DNA of 58,312 nt from the NCBI GenBank assembly GCA_017960805.1, contig JAGCYM010000103.1, positions 1-58,312 on the forward strand. The letters are read 5' to 3'. The stretch is from Ruminococcus sp. GTDB taxonomy: Bacteria; Bacillota; Clostridia; Oscillospirales; Ruminococcaceae. Shown here piece after piece: positions 7,747 to 16,059 of the stretch. A model generated the notes under the pieces. The model made no database searches and was not told where the DNA came from. It saw only the letters and a program-made list of their open reading frames with translations. The first letter of the stretch is position 1. Every line of letters starts with the position of its first letter. The translations under genes were made by a program, and so were the position numbers.

Positions 7747-8646
7747 TTACATTGTATCACTGCTGATTTTTTTTAGTCTGCGGTCTGTTTCTTTTTCGAG
7801 AATTATAGCATTTAAGATGCGTCTGTAGTATTCAGTAAATCCTTTTGGATCTTTTATGTGGTTTAGCAGAGCCTCTCGATATAGACGCTCACCTTCGTTA
7901 ATCTCGCCAAGCATAACCTGAGCGATTGCTGCTCCTCCATATGCTTCAGCTAGTGACAGACGTTTTGAAATTGAACGATTATACCATTTCAGAGCCTCTT
8001 CGGGTTCGTTTCGGTCAAGATACATTCTTCCGATGTCGTTATATACAAGGTTGCGGAACGGACTAGTTTCGTCTTCAAGGACTTCATTGTAAAGGTTGAG
8101 TGCTTCATTTGTATCTCCGTTTGCACCGGAACACCTTGCACGAAGAAATGGCAGTATACTATTATCAAATCCTTGTTCAGCAGCTTTTTCATAGCATATT
8201 AGAGCGTTTGGGAAATAGCGTAGTTGGTCGTAGCATCTTGCTGTGTAGAAGCTTACAAGAGCTTTTTCGCTTTCAGTCAAGCTATCATCGTACTCGGATC
8301 CGAGTAATCTGAATTCATCCAGAGAAGCGTTGACCCTGCGATTAAAGTGAAGCTCAAGCGCATGACTGAAAATTCGGCATTTTTTGCTTAAACCAACAAA
8401 ATTCTTTCCAACTATGTCCTGATCGTATTTATGATAACCTGCCACTAATTTATGGAACATCATCAATGATATTGAAATAATATGAAGAGCAACCAGTACA
8501 TATAGCCATATTACTGCAGATAATTCAACACGTAGCAATTCTGCCGCAATGACAGTTATATAGAATAATATCATACAGAGAAGGGAACCTATTGGAGCCG
8601 CTTGTATTGCGGCATCGGCAAGTCTGCCGAAAAAAGTCTTTACCAC
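7747..8646 (-). CDS. Membrane-anchored tetratricopeptide-repeat protein
   Basis: 299 residues. Two N-terminal membrane segments (residues ~17-37 and ~41-62) precede a cytoplasmic helical domain. This contains TPR-like units, for example ALICYEKAAEQGF, ALNLYNEVLEDETSPF, ALKWYNRSISKRLSLAEAYGG and ERLYREALLNHI. The start is a GTG at 8644-8646 with AAGGCGG about nine bases upstream. It lies between the SRP RNA and dnaX with only 17 bases to dnaX, so it is probably in the dnaX operon. Partner proteins are unknown. Confidence 0.8.
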   Translation of the reverse strand: MVKTFFGRLADAAIQAAPIGSLLCMILFYITVIAAELLRVELSAVIWLYVLVALHIISISLMMFHKLVAGYHKYDQDIVGKNFVGLSKKCRIFSHALELHFNRRVNASLDEFRLLGSEYDDSLTESEKALVSFYTARCYDQLRYFPNALICYEKAAEQGFDNSILPFLRARCSGANGDTNEALNLYNEVLEDETSPFRNLVYNDIGRMYLDRNEPEEALKWYNRSISKRLSLAEAYGGAAIAQVMLGEINEGERLYREALLNHIKDPKGFTEYYRRILNAIILEKETDRRLKKISSDTM

Positions 8647-8663
8647 TTTTCATGACCGCCTTG

Positions 8664-8797
8664 AAAAAAATTCCGGAACATAGATGTGCAGGCTGGCTGC
8701 GGCACACGAGACGATCCGCTTAATGCTGCTCGGTCTCCCGCCTGACATGGTTCACGGTGTCTTGTTGCACAGGGCCCGCACATCTATATTTCGGAAT
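8664..8797 (-). ncRNA. ffs: Small (4.5S-type) signal recognition particle RNA
   Basis: The minus strand carries the SRP apical domain: UCAGG (8741-8745), CGG-GAGA-CCG stem and GNRA tetraloop (8731-8740), then AGCAGC (8725-8730). These are the Ffh-binding symmetric and asymmetric loops. The ends pair as AUAGAUGUGC/GCACAUCUAU (8680-8689/8778-8787), extended by AATTCCG/CGGAATT, and the 3' side runs into seven T (8664-8670) forming a terminator. A paired core of about 108 nt indicates the short bacterial form without an Alu domain. GC content is clearly higher than in the flanks. Confidence 0.92.
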
Positions 8798-8834
8798 TTC
8801 CTTTATTATAGTAGCGTTTCACACGCTACATATT

Positions 8835-8863
8835 ATTTTACCACATCGCTGTGGTGTTGTCAA
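8835..8863 (-). promoter_or_regulatory. Sigma-A promoter of the SRP RNA
   Basis: Consensus TTGACA (8858-8863), 17-base spacer, TAAAAT (8835-8840). The spacer contains the inverted repeat CCACA-GCGA-TGTGG. Just downstream lies a hairpin GTAGCG/CGCTAC (8811-8829) and then TATAAT, which could be a second -10. Confidence 0.8.
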
Positions 8864-8923
8864 GAGTTATTTTGAGGGCTTAAAAAACGCGGTTACTTGC
8901 CGGAAAATGCCGAAAAAAGCTAT

Positions 8924-8952
8924 TTGATTTTTTTGGCGGGCTGTGATATAAT
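8924..8952 (+). promoter_or_regulatory. Sigma-A promoter of the GH95-GH26-HAD operon
   Basis: TTGATT (8924-8929), 17-base spacer, TATAAT (8947-8952), 34 bases before the GH95 start. No obvious operator or cre-like site could be assigned. Confidence 0.75.
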
Positions 8953-8986
8953 AATAAGATAGATTATATAGCGATAGGAGTATTTT

Positions 8987-11305
8987 ATGGCAACAGAAAC
9001 GTTATTGAGCTACAAGCAGCCTGCTGACGATTTCAACAGTGCTTTACCGGTGGGCAATGGACGTATTGGTGGAATGATATACGGAAGAGCTGAAAATGAG
9101 CTTATAGGATTAAACGAGGATTCTATCTGGTCTGGAGGGCTGCGTCATCGTGTTAATCCGGATGCACAAGAAGGTGTTTCAGAAGTACGTAAGCTTATTT
9201 TCGATGGTGAGATTTCAGCAGCAGAGAAGCTTGCGTTTGAAAAGCTCCAGGGAGTAACACCTAACATGCGTCACTATATGCCGTTAGGTGATTTAAGTAT
9301 CCATTGCTGTATCAGTGGCAAACCTAAAGAATACTCTCGCACCCTTGATCTTTCTACAGCTGTATCACATGTCAGATTTAATGCAAATGGAATAGGATAT
9401 ACCCGCAGTGTATTTGTTTCAGCACCGGATGAGGTTATGGTTATTGATATACACTCTGACACTCCCAAAAGTGTTTCACTTGAGGTGTCGATAGATGGCA
9501 GAGACGATTATTATGATGATAATCGTCCATGCGGTGAAAACATGATTTTATACACAGGTGGAACAGGCAGCAGAGACGGTATTTTCTTTGCGGCTTGTCT
9601 TGGTGCTAAGGCAGAAGGAGGAGAGATACGAACTGTTGGAGGAAAGATAGTTGTAAAGAATGCAGATTCTGTTATGATAATACTCTCAGCAAGAACAAGC
9701 TTTTACACCGAGAACTACATTGAGTCTGCGCAGATAGATACTGAGATGGCTCTTCAGTGCGGATTTGATGAGTTATATTTTCGTCATGTGTGTGATTATA
9801 AGGCCCTTTTTGATAGAACAGAACTCTCTCTTAATGACAACAGCGGAGAAAATCTTGAACGTCATTCCACTGATGAAAGAATATCTCGTTTAAAGGGTGA
9901 CGAGCTGGATAGCACAGATTGTGAGCGTCTTATTCATGATAACAAATTGATTGAGCTTTATTTCAACTATGGTAGGTATCTAATGATATCTGCGAGTCGT
10001 CCAGCGACTCAGCCAATGAATCTCCAAGGTATATGGAATCGTGATATGTGGCCTGCATGGGGAAGTAAGTATACAATAAATGTTAACACTGAAATGAATT
10101 ACTGGTGTGCTGAGAACTGTAATCTCTCGGAGTGCCATCTTCCTTTATTTGATTTGCTTGAGAGAGTATATGAAAATGGCAGGAAGGTTGCAAAGGAAAT
10201 GTATGGCATAGAGCGAGGCTTTGTTTGTCATCATAATACTGATATCTGGGGCGATTGTGCACCGGTGGATTTATGGATGCCTGCAACTATATGGCCAACA
10301 GGCGGAGCTTGGCTTGCGCTACATATCTTTGAACATTATGAATATACTCTTGATAAGGAATTTTTGGCTGAAAAATATCACATTTTAAAGGGTGCAGCAG
10401 AGTTTATGGCTGATTTCCTTGTCGAGGACAATGAAGGTAGACTTGTAACCTGTCCGTCTGTTTCACCTGAAAATACTTACCTCACGGCCTCAGGAACACG
10501 AGGATGTCTTTGTGCGGGTCCTTCAATGGATTCAGAGATAATAATAGTTCTTTTTAATGATGTAATCAAAGCAACAGAGATCCTTGATAGAGATAAGGAA
10601 TTTGCCGATAAGCTATCGAACATGCTTAATAGACTTCCTCAGCCTGAAATAGGAAAATATGGACAGATAAAGGAATGGGCGGTTGACTATGATGAAGTTG
10701 AAATAGGCCACCGTCACATCTCACAGCTTTTCGCATTGCATCCTGCAGATCTAATAACTCCAGTAAAAACTCCTAAACTTGCTGACGCAGCAAGAGCTAC
10801 ACTTGTTCGCAGACTTATCCATGGCGGTGGACATACAGGGTGGAGTTGTGCGTGGATTGCTAATATGTGGGCTCGCCTTTATGATGGAAGAATGGTTTAT
10901 GAAAACCTCAAAAAACTGTTGTGTCACTCTACAAATCCTAATTTGCTTGATACACATCCTCCATTCCAGATTGATGGAAATTTTGGTGGCGTATCTGCCA
11001 TTGCAGAGGCACTTTTGCAAAGCATATCAGGAGAATTGATACTTCTCCCTGCTCTTCCGGATCAGTGGCGTGAAGGAAGTGTACGCGGATTACGAGGGAA
11101 AGGTGCTTTTGGAGTTGATTTGAAATGGAGTGACTGTAAGCTTGTTTCTGCAGTAATAACATCAGACAGAGGCGGTGAATGCAGACTTCGCGCCAACTGT
11201 GTAGTAAGTATAACTTGTGAGGGAGAGTCTGTTGCTTCACGTATTGAAAATGGAGTTATAATATTCGAAACTGAAGCGGGAAGAAAATATAATGTTAAGG
11301 CTTGA
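8987..11305 (+). CDS. GH95 family alpha-L-fucosidase
   Basis: 772 residues without a signal peptide, so predicted cytoplasmic. The N-terminal beta-sandwich begins with LPVGNGRIGGMIYGR and NEDSIWSGG, followed by an (alpha/alpha)6 catalytic barrel and a C-terminal beta domain. The GH95 catalytic set is present by motif: N365 and N367 in INVNTEMNYW, the acid E495 in SVSPEN and D663 in FQIDGNFGG. The family removes terminal alpha-1,2-L-fucose (or alpha-L-galactose) by inversion. The ATG has a GGAG site, and the gene heads an operon with a GH26 lipoprotein and a HAD-like protein. Confidence 0.92.
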   Translation: MATETLLSYKQPADDFNSALPVGNGRIGGMIYGRAENELIGLNEDSIWSGGLRHRVNPDAQEGVSEVRKLIFDGEISAAEKLAFEKLQGVTPNMRHYMPLGDLSIHCCISGKPKEYSRTLDLSTAVSHVRFNANGIGYTRSVFVSAPDEVMVIDIHSDTPKSVSLEVSIDGRDDYYDDNRPCGENMILYTGGTGSRDGIFFAACLGAKAEGGEIRTVGGKIVVKNADSVMIILSARTSFYTENYIESAQIDTEMALQCGFDELYFRHVCDYKALFDRTELSLNDNSGENLERHSTDERISRLKGDELDSTDCERLIHDNKLIELYFNYGRYLMISASRPATQPMNLQGIWNRDMWPAWGSKYTINVNTEMNYWCAENCNLSECHLPLFDLLERVYENGRKVAKEMYGIERGFVCHHNTDIWGDCAPVDLWMPATIWPTGGAWLALHIFEHYEYTLDKEFLAEKYHILKGAAEFMADFLVEDNEGRLVTCPSVSPENTYLTASGTRGCLCAGPSMDSEIIIVLFNDVIKATEILDRDKEFADKLSNMLNRLPQPEIGKYGQIKEWAVDYDEVEIGHRHISQLFALHPADLITPVKTPKLADAARATLVRRLIHGGGHTGWSCAWIANMWARLYDGRMVYENLKKLLCHSTNPNLLDTHPPFQIDGNFGGVSAIAEALLQSISGELILLPALPDQWREGSVRGLRGKGAFGVDLKWSDCKLVSAVITSDRGGECRLRANCVVSITCEGESVASRIENGVIIFETEAGRKYNVKA

Positions 11306-11337
11306 ATCCTGACAACGTAGTTTAGAGGAGGCAATAC

Positions 11338-13167
11338 ATGAACATTCATAAGTTGACTGCGCTTACAGCGGCGATTGCTTTGATCGCAACTTGCACGGTC
11401 TCATGCAAAAAAAAGGATAAAAACGATGATGGTAAAAGTGAACCTGTTACCGATATCTATGGCAATATAGAGGACGAAACAGTTGAGACTTATCCAGATT
11501 ACCCTATTTCATATCCTATAATAGAAAAGAAGGACACTGGAGATGTATATGAAGCCGAGGATGCTAAACTAAGCAAGGGATTAAAGATTGTAAGCAATCC
11601 AAAGGAAGAGACTACTGATAAAGATGGGAACAAGGTTAAGTCAGAGGCTGCTACTCAGCCAACCACTAAATTTGATCCAACAGTTAAACCAGAAACACTT
11701 ATAGAGAATTATAGTGGCGAAGGATATGTAAGTGGATTTAAGTCCGATGGAAGTGCAAGTGTTGTATTTACAGTAGATGCTCCAAGCAATCAGCATTATG
11801 ATCTTTCTTTCAGCATTGCTGCTGATAGATTTGTTAATTGTGATGTTCTTGTCAACAATACAGAAATAACAGTTTTTAAAACAATGAGTGACAGTGAGTT
11901 CACATTAATAACACTTTATGGAGTCTTTTTAACCAAAGGCAAGTCAGAGATAGAGATTCGTCCACATGGTGAAATTGACCTTGACTATCTTAAAATGACA
12001 AATAATACATCTCTAAGCAATATAAAATATGATGCCGAAGGCGATCTTTCAAATAAAGAAGCAGGTAAGTCTGCAAAGGAACTTATGGATTTCATGACAG
12101 AATCCTACGGAAAGTATGTGTTAACCGGTCAGTATGCATCGAGTGAAAAAAATGAGGAATTGGAACTGATTTATCGCACTACCGGAAAATATCCCGCAAT
12201 ACGTTTTTCTGCTCTTCATACGAATGGAAAAACGTTTGATAGTTCCTTTAGAGATATCGATGCATGTGCAGATTGGTATCGAAAAGGAGGCGTTGTTGGG
12301 TTGATGTGGTATTGGGAAGCTCCGTCTAAGGGAAAACCATCTGTATATACTAAGGAAACTGATTTTAAACTCTCTGATGCTAAAACCGATATTGACATTG
12401 CAGAGATGACGCAGGAGGAAATACGAGGCTTGTTTGGAGAGGGCAAAATATCTGAACAATGTTATGGACTGATCCTAGATCTAGATAATATGGCTGGTCA
12501 ATTAACTTCTCTAAAGAATAAGGGAGTTCCTGTATTATGGAGGCCTCTTCATGAAGGCTACGGGGACTGGTTCTGGTGGGGAGCAAGCGGCGTTGAAGAT
12601 TATAAGTGGCTCTGGGAACTTATGTATCGCCGTTATACAAACTATTTTGAACTTGATAATCTCATTTGGATATGGAATGGTCAGAGTGAGAGCACTCTTG
12701 TTAATAAGAGTACGTTTGACATTGCCTCACTTGATATCTACCTCGAAGACAATAAAGATTACGGAAGTCGTTATGAGCAATTCCTGGCTCTTCAGAATAT
12801 AGTTGGAAAAGACAAACTGATAGCACTAAGTGAATGCAGTACTGTTCCGGATATTGATGCATCATTCCGTGATAATGCTGTATGGTCATTCTTCGGCTTG
12901 TGGTATGGCAAGTACATACGTGACAACAACGGAGAGTATTCTGAAAAATATACAAGCAAGGAGGCTCTTATTCGCACATACAATTCCGATGGGGCGCTTA
13001 CTCTTGATGAATACATAAAGCTTCGCGGAGGAGAAAAACTGATTCCTGAATACGGTGACGAAAAGCCTACTACTGTGACATCAACAGCTACAGTATCTTC
13101 TTCTGATGACACAGGCACCACAGCTTCTTCTGAAAGCACTGAGACGACAAATATTTCTTCGGACTGA
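11338..13167 (+). CDS. GH26 beta-mannanase lipoprotein with CBM35-like module
   Basis: 609 residues. A lipoprotein signal ends in the lipobox TVSC (Cys23). A linker is followed by a CBM35-like beta-sandwich (~62-220; VYEAEDAKL, YSGEGYVSGF, then DLDYLKMTN) and a GH26 barrel (~235-540). The likely catalytic residues are acid/base E406 in WRPLHEGYGDWFWWG and nucleophile E499 in ALSECS. A Ser/Thr-rich tail closes the protein. It should act on beta-mannan at the outer face of the membrane. It follows the GH95 gene by 32 bases in one operon, suggesting joint use of plant hemicellulose. Confidence 0.9.
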   Translation: MNIHKLTALTAAIALIATCTVSCKKKDKNDDGKSEPVTDIYGNIEDETVETYPDYPISYPIIEKKDTGDVYEAEDAKLSKGLKIVSNPKEETTDKDGNKVKSEAATQPTTKFDPTVKPETLIENYSGEGYVSGFKSDGSASVVFTVDAPSNQHYDLSFSIAADRFVNCDVLVNNTEITVFKTMSDSEFTLITLYGVFLTKGKSEIEIRPHGEIDLDYLKMTNNTSLSNIKYDAEGDLSNKEAGKSAKELMDFMTESYGKYVLTGQYASSEKNEELELIYRTTGKYPAIRFSALHTNGKTFDSSFRDIDACADWYRKGGVVGLMWYWEAPSKGKPSVYTKETDFKLSDAKTDIDIAEMTQEEIRGLFGEGKISEQCYGLILDLDNMAGQLTSLKNKGVPVLWRPLHEGYGDWFWWGASGVEDYKWLWELMYRRYTNYFELDNLIWIWNGQSESTLVNKSTFDIASLDIYLEDNKDYGSRYEQFLALQNIVGKDKLIALSECSTVPDIDASFRDNAVWSFFGLWYGKYIRDNNGEYSEKYTSKEALIRTYNSDGALTLDEYIKLRGGEKLIPEYGDEKPTTVTSTATVSSSDDTGTTASSESTETTNISSD

Positions 13168-13183
13168 ATTAAGGAGGTGCGTT

Positions 13184-14494
13184 ATGGAAAAACAATTTAA
13201 ACCGCGTATCGCCCTGACCAGAGAGCAATTAGAACTGAGGCAGAAGATGCTCTCTGAAGTATCAAAATCAGATTATTCAGCTGTCAGCTTTCGTTTGACA
13301 GGAACACTTACAGCAACAGCATTCTCAGAATTTGAGGATATATTTATGCTTATGGAAGATGATTTCCGTGGATTAACGACTGTTAGGAAATCATTTAAGG
13401 AACTCAGAGTTGCTGCGGCCGAAGAAGCGGAGAAGAAATTCTGCAATTCTGGCGGAGCAACTGTTGGACGGATTTATGATATTCTTGCCAAAAGTGCTAA
13501 ACTTACACCGTTTGGAAAAGATAAGCTCATGAAGCGTGAATGTGAGCTTTCAGTTCATTTTACTCTGGTAAGAAGTCTAGGCAAGGAACTATTTGATGAA
13601 GCAAAGCGCACAAAAAAGAAGATTATTATTGTTGCTGACACCATATATCCTCGGAATGTTATAGTGAGGATTCTAAGTGCATGTGGGTATGAAGAGGCTG
13701 ATGAGCTTGTTGTCCCATCTGAATTAAAAGGCGATGTTACAGATCATAAAGCGATATATGATGCTATAATTGCAAAGGCTAAGGTGTCTCCAGCCAAACT
13801 GCTACATATTGGCGGAGACGTTGAAGCAGATGTTGAAATCCCAATAATGAACGGCTCAAAAGCTCTTCTTCTTTCAGGAACCATACCTCTTATGGTAAAG
13901 TCGGGTAGACTTCGTGGTTATGTTCAGGCAAAGCATGTATATGACTATGATGAGCCTGAATATCTTGCACTGCATGGGATTTTTGGGTTATATGCATCTT
14001 ATATGTTTGATGTGCCAATGAGCAAGAGTGCACAGAGTGATTTTTGTTCAAGTGAGTACATGCTTGGTTTTATTGTAGGTGGATCAGTGGCTGCTGCAGG
14101 AATACATCCAAGGGATAAGCGGCAGTCAATGCTTCTTGCGTTATTGTCAGATAGTACTGAATCAAAAAAAGGTATGGAAGATATGGACAGATTGTTCCAT
14201 TTCCACTTTGATGGCCATCTTGAAAAATATGGATATAAGGATTGTGATATGCCCCTTCAATTTTTATCAGAACATAGTGCTGTTGGAGACAGGGCGATGC
14301 TTCAGAGCAGGCTTGATCCGGCTGATTTTGCAGAATGGACCGAAGGAACTAAAGAACCTCAGCTAGCGCCGGTACGAGCAAGGACTCTCAAGCGAAGCTT
14401 TACAGCTAAAATTGCCGACAAAATGTTTCCTCCAGGGACAAAAGTGCGCAATATAGCTGATGGTATGCTCGTAAAGATGAAGGGTGGCAAATAA
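13184..14494 (+). CDS. HAD-like protein lacking catalytic motif I aspartates
   Basis: 436 residues from the ATG at 13184, which has a perfect AAGGAGG site; an upstream in-frame extension overlapping GH26 is unlikely. The protein aligns with large HAD-family proteins (cap region LRVAAAEEAEKKF...GRIYDIL, then KKIIIVADTIYPRNVI, LLHIGGDVEADVE). The normal SFDIFDT motif I reads SFRLTGT, with R37 and G40 in place of the nucleophile and acid/base Asp. Motif IV HIGDNxxSD reads HIGGDVEAD. Residues ~215-436 have no obvious second domain. It is probably non-catalytic: a binding or regulatory protein in the fucosidase/mannanase operon. Confidence 0.7.
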   Translation: MEKQFKPRIALTREQLELRQKMLSEVSKSDYSAVSFRLTGTLTATAFSEFEDIFMLMEDDFRGLTTVRKSFKELRVAAAEEAEKKFCNSGGATVGRIYDILAKSAKLTPFGKDKLMKRECELSVHFTLVRSLGKELFDEAKRTKKKIIIVADTIYPRNVIVRILSACGYEEADELVVPSELKGDVTDHKAIYDAIIAKAKVSPAKLLHIGGDVEADVEIPIMNGSKALLLSGTIPLMVKSGRLRGYVQAKHVYDYDEPEYLALHGIFGLYASYMFDVPMSKSAQSDFCSSEYMLGFIVGGSVAAAGIHPRDKRQSMLLALLSDSTESKKGMEDMDRLFHFHFDGHLEKYGYKDCDMPLQFLSEHSAVGDRAMLQSRLDPADFAEWTEGTKEPQLAPVRARTLKRSFTAKIADKMFPPGTKVRNIADGMLVKMKGGK

Positions 14495-14626
14495 TGATAG
14501 TCAGCCTGCTGATATTTAGAAAAAACAACTTATTGTGAGGAAAAACGACAAATCCGGAATATCGCGACCATTTTCATTAGTTTATGATAAAACTATACCA
14601 AAACTGACATTTTTCATTGTTGCTCA

Positions 14627-14654
14627 TTGAACTCTTTCTGTGATAAGATAGAAT
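14627..14654 (+). promoter_or_regulatory. Probable sigma-A promoter of spo0A
   Basis: TTGAAC (14627-14632), 16-base spacer, TAGAAT (14649-14654), 46 bases before the spo0A start. No perfect 0A box (TGTCGAA) was seen in the 206-base spacer. Confidence 0.5.
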
Positions 14655-14700
14655 CGTTGAATAAAAAATAAAACGGCCTATAAAGCAGGAGGAAAAAAAC

Positions 14701-15468
14701 ATGAACAACAAAATAAAAGTATTAATAGGTGATGATTCTGCAGGAACAGGTGTCAGCCTTGCGAATAAGCTTCGCGAAAAGGGAATGTATGCCTATACTC
14801 GCAGGAAGGATTGTGGAGTAATAGTCGATTCTATCCGGAATGATCCGCCAGATGTTGCGGTATTGGATATAACTGCTGAGAACGGTGATGCCGTCACTAT
14901 AATGAAAAAAGTTAGAGAACTTGGAGTGAAATGTCCGGCATTTATTATTACGTCTGCATTTGACAATGAATTTATAGAACGTCAGGTAATGGATAATGGC
15001 GCAGCTAAATTTCTCTTGAAGCCATATGATGCGGATGATTTAGTTGGTGCTATAAGTTCTGCTCTCGGAGATAGAGCAAACAGTTTAAGTGATGATATGG
15101 AGGTAGTAATAACTGATATTATTCATCAATTAGGAGTACCTGCACATATAAAAGGATACCACTATCTTCGCACAGCAATTCTATATTCAATAGAGGACAA
15201 GGAGCTTCTCGATAGTGTAACAAAACTTCTTTATCCAACCGTTGCAGGTATTTATGACACGACCTCGTCAAGGGTTGAGAGAGCTATACGTCACGCTATT
15301 GAGATAGCTTGGGACAGAGGAAACGTAGATACTCTAAATTCGTTCTTTGGCTATACCGTTGATACGAGCAAGGGTAAGCCTACTAATTCAGAATTTATAG
15401 CGCTTATAACGGACAAGCTTCGCCTAAGATATAAAGCTGCTCTTCGGAGGGCTCAGGTTCAGGCTTGA
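14701..15468 (+). CDS. spo0A: Sporulation master regulator Spo0A
   Basis: 255 residues. A receiver domain (1-~120) has the acidic pair D11-D12, phosphoacceptor D56 in VAVLDIT and K in LLKPYDADD. The C-terminal Spo0A DNA-binding domain is unmistakable: [20 protein letters not shown], then [19 protein letters not shown] and [12 protein letters not shown]. The start has an AGGAGG site. The usual spoIVB neighbour is absent. Upstream is the HAD-like gene and 29 bases downstream a flavin reductase. Together with gpr this argues for a sporulation programme. Confidence 0.95.
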   Translation: MNNKIKVLIGDDSAGTGVSLANKLREKGMYAYTRRKDCGVIVDSIRNDPPDVAVLDITAENGDAVTIMKKVRELGVKCPAFIITSAFDNEFIERQVMDNGAAKFLLKPYDADDLVGAISSALGDRANSLSDDMEVVITDIIHQLGVPAHIKGYHYLRTAILYSIEDKELLDSVTKLLYPTVAGIYDTTSSRVERAIRHAIEIAWDRGNVDTLNSFFGYTVDTSKGKPTNSEFIALITDKLRLRYKAALRRAQVQA

Positions 15469-15497
15469 CGTTTGCGCCAAAACAAGGAGGAAATACC

Positions 15498-16007
15498 ATG
15501 TCTTTCAAGAAAATCAATCTTTCAGAGCTTCAGTTTAATCCGTTTTCCAAGATAGGGAAGGAGTGGATGCTTCTTACAGGAGGAAAAATGGATAGTTTTA
15601 ACACCATGACGGCTTCATGGGGGCAGCTTGGTGTCCTGTGGAACAAGAATGTACTGACTTGTTACATACGTCCTAACAGATATACTTATGGTTTTATTGA
15701 GGATGGAGATACATTTACTGCTTCGTTTTACGGGGAAGAGTACCGCAAGGCTTTGTCATTCTGTGGATCACATTCCGGAAGAGATTGTGACAAGGTTAAA
15801 GAAGCAGGGTTAACGCCGATTGATTTCGAAGGAAACGTTGCATTTGCTGAAGCGGGTCTTGTACTTGTGTGCCGCAAATTGTACAGCTATGATCTGCAAA
15901 AAAGTGGCTTTTTAACAGATGATGGTATTCCTGAACAGTTCTTTAGTTCTGATCCTTATCATCGCGCATACATTTCTGAGATTATTGGTGTATACATTCA
16001 AGAATAA
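15498..16007 (+). CDS. Flavin reductase-like FMN-binding protein
   Basis: 169 residues with the split-barrel flavin reductase fold: KEWMLLTGGKMDSFNTMTASWG, VLWNKNVLTCYIRPNRYT and FTASFYGEEYRKALSFCGSHSGRDCDK are the family pattern for FMN binding. No partner oxygenase is present. I chose the ATG at 15498 because AAGGAGG lies eight bases upstream; an in-frame extension to 15465 would overlap spo0A. It is likely cotranscribed with spo0A and ends at a shared terminator. Confidence 0.85.
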   Translation: MSFKKINLSELQFNPFSKIGKEWMLLTGGKMDSFNTMTASWGQLGVLWNKNVLTCYIRPNRYTYGFIEDGDTFTASFYGEEYRKALSFCGSHSGRDCDKVKEAGLTPIDFEGNVAFAEAGLVLVCRKLYSYDLQKSGFLTDDGIPEQFFSSDPYHRAYISEIIGVYIQE

Positions 16008-16012
16008 TAAAA

Positions 16013-16057
16013 CGCGTCTCCGAATCAACAAAACCGTTGTTTCGGAGACGCATTTTT
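16013..16057 (+). terminator. Bidirectional terminator after the flavin reductase
   Basis: Long stem GCGTCTCCGAA/TTCGGAGACGC (16014-16024/16041-16051, with additional inner pairing CAAC/GTTG) followed by ATTTTT. The minus side faces the end of the convergent LRR gene. Confidence 0.85.
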
Positions 16058-16059
16058 AC

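Noticed and set aside
8525-8707. 60-codon minus-strand ORF over the SRP RNA 3' end
   Set aside because: Runs through the SRP terminator and the TPR gene in another frame; Cys/Arg-rich chance product.
13106-13183. Longer start for the HAD-like gene overlapping GH26
   Set aside because: The extension reads the GH26 tail in another frame and lacks a ribosome binding site, whereas 13184 has a perfect AAGGAGG.
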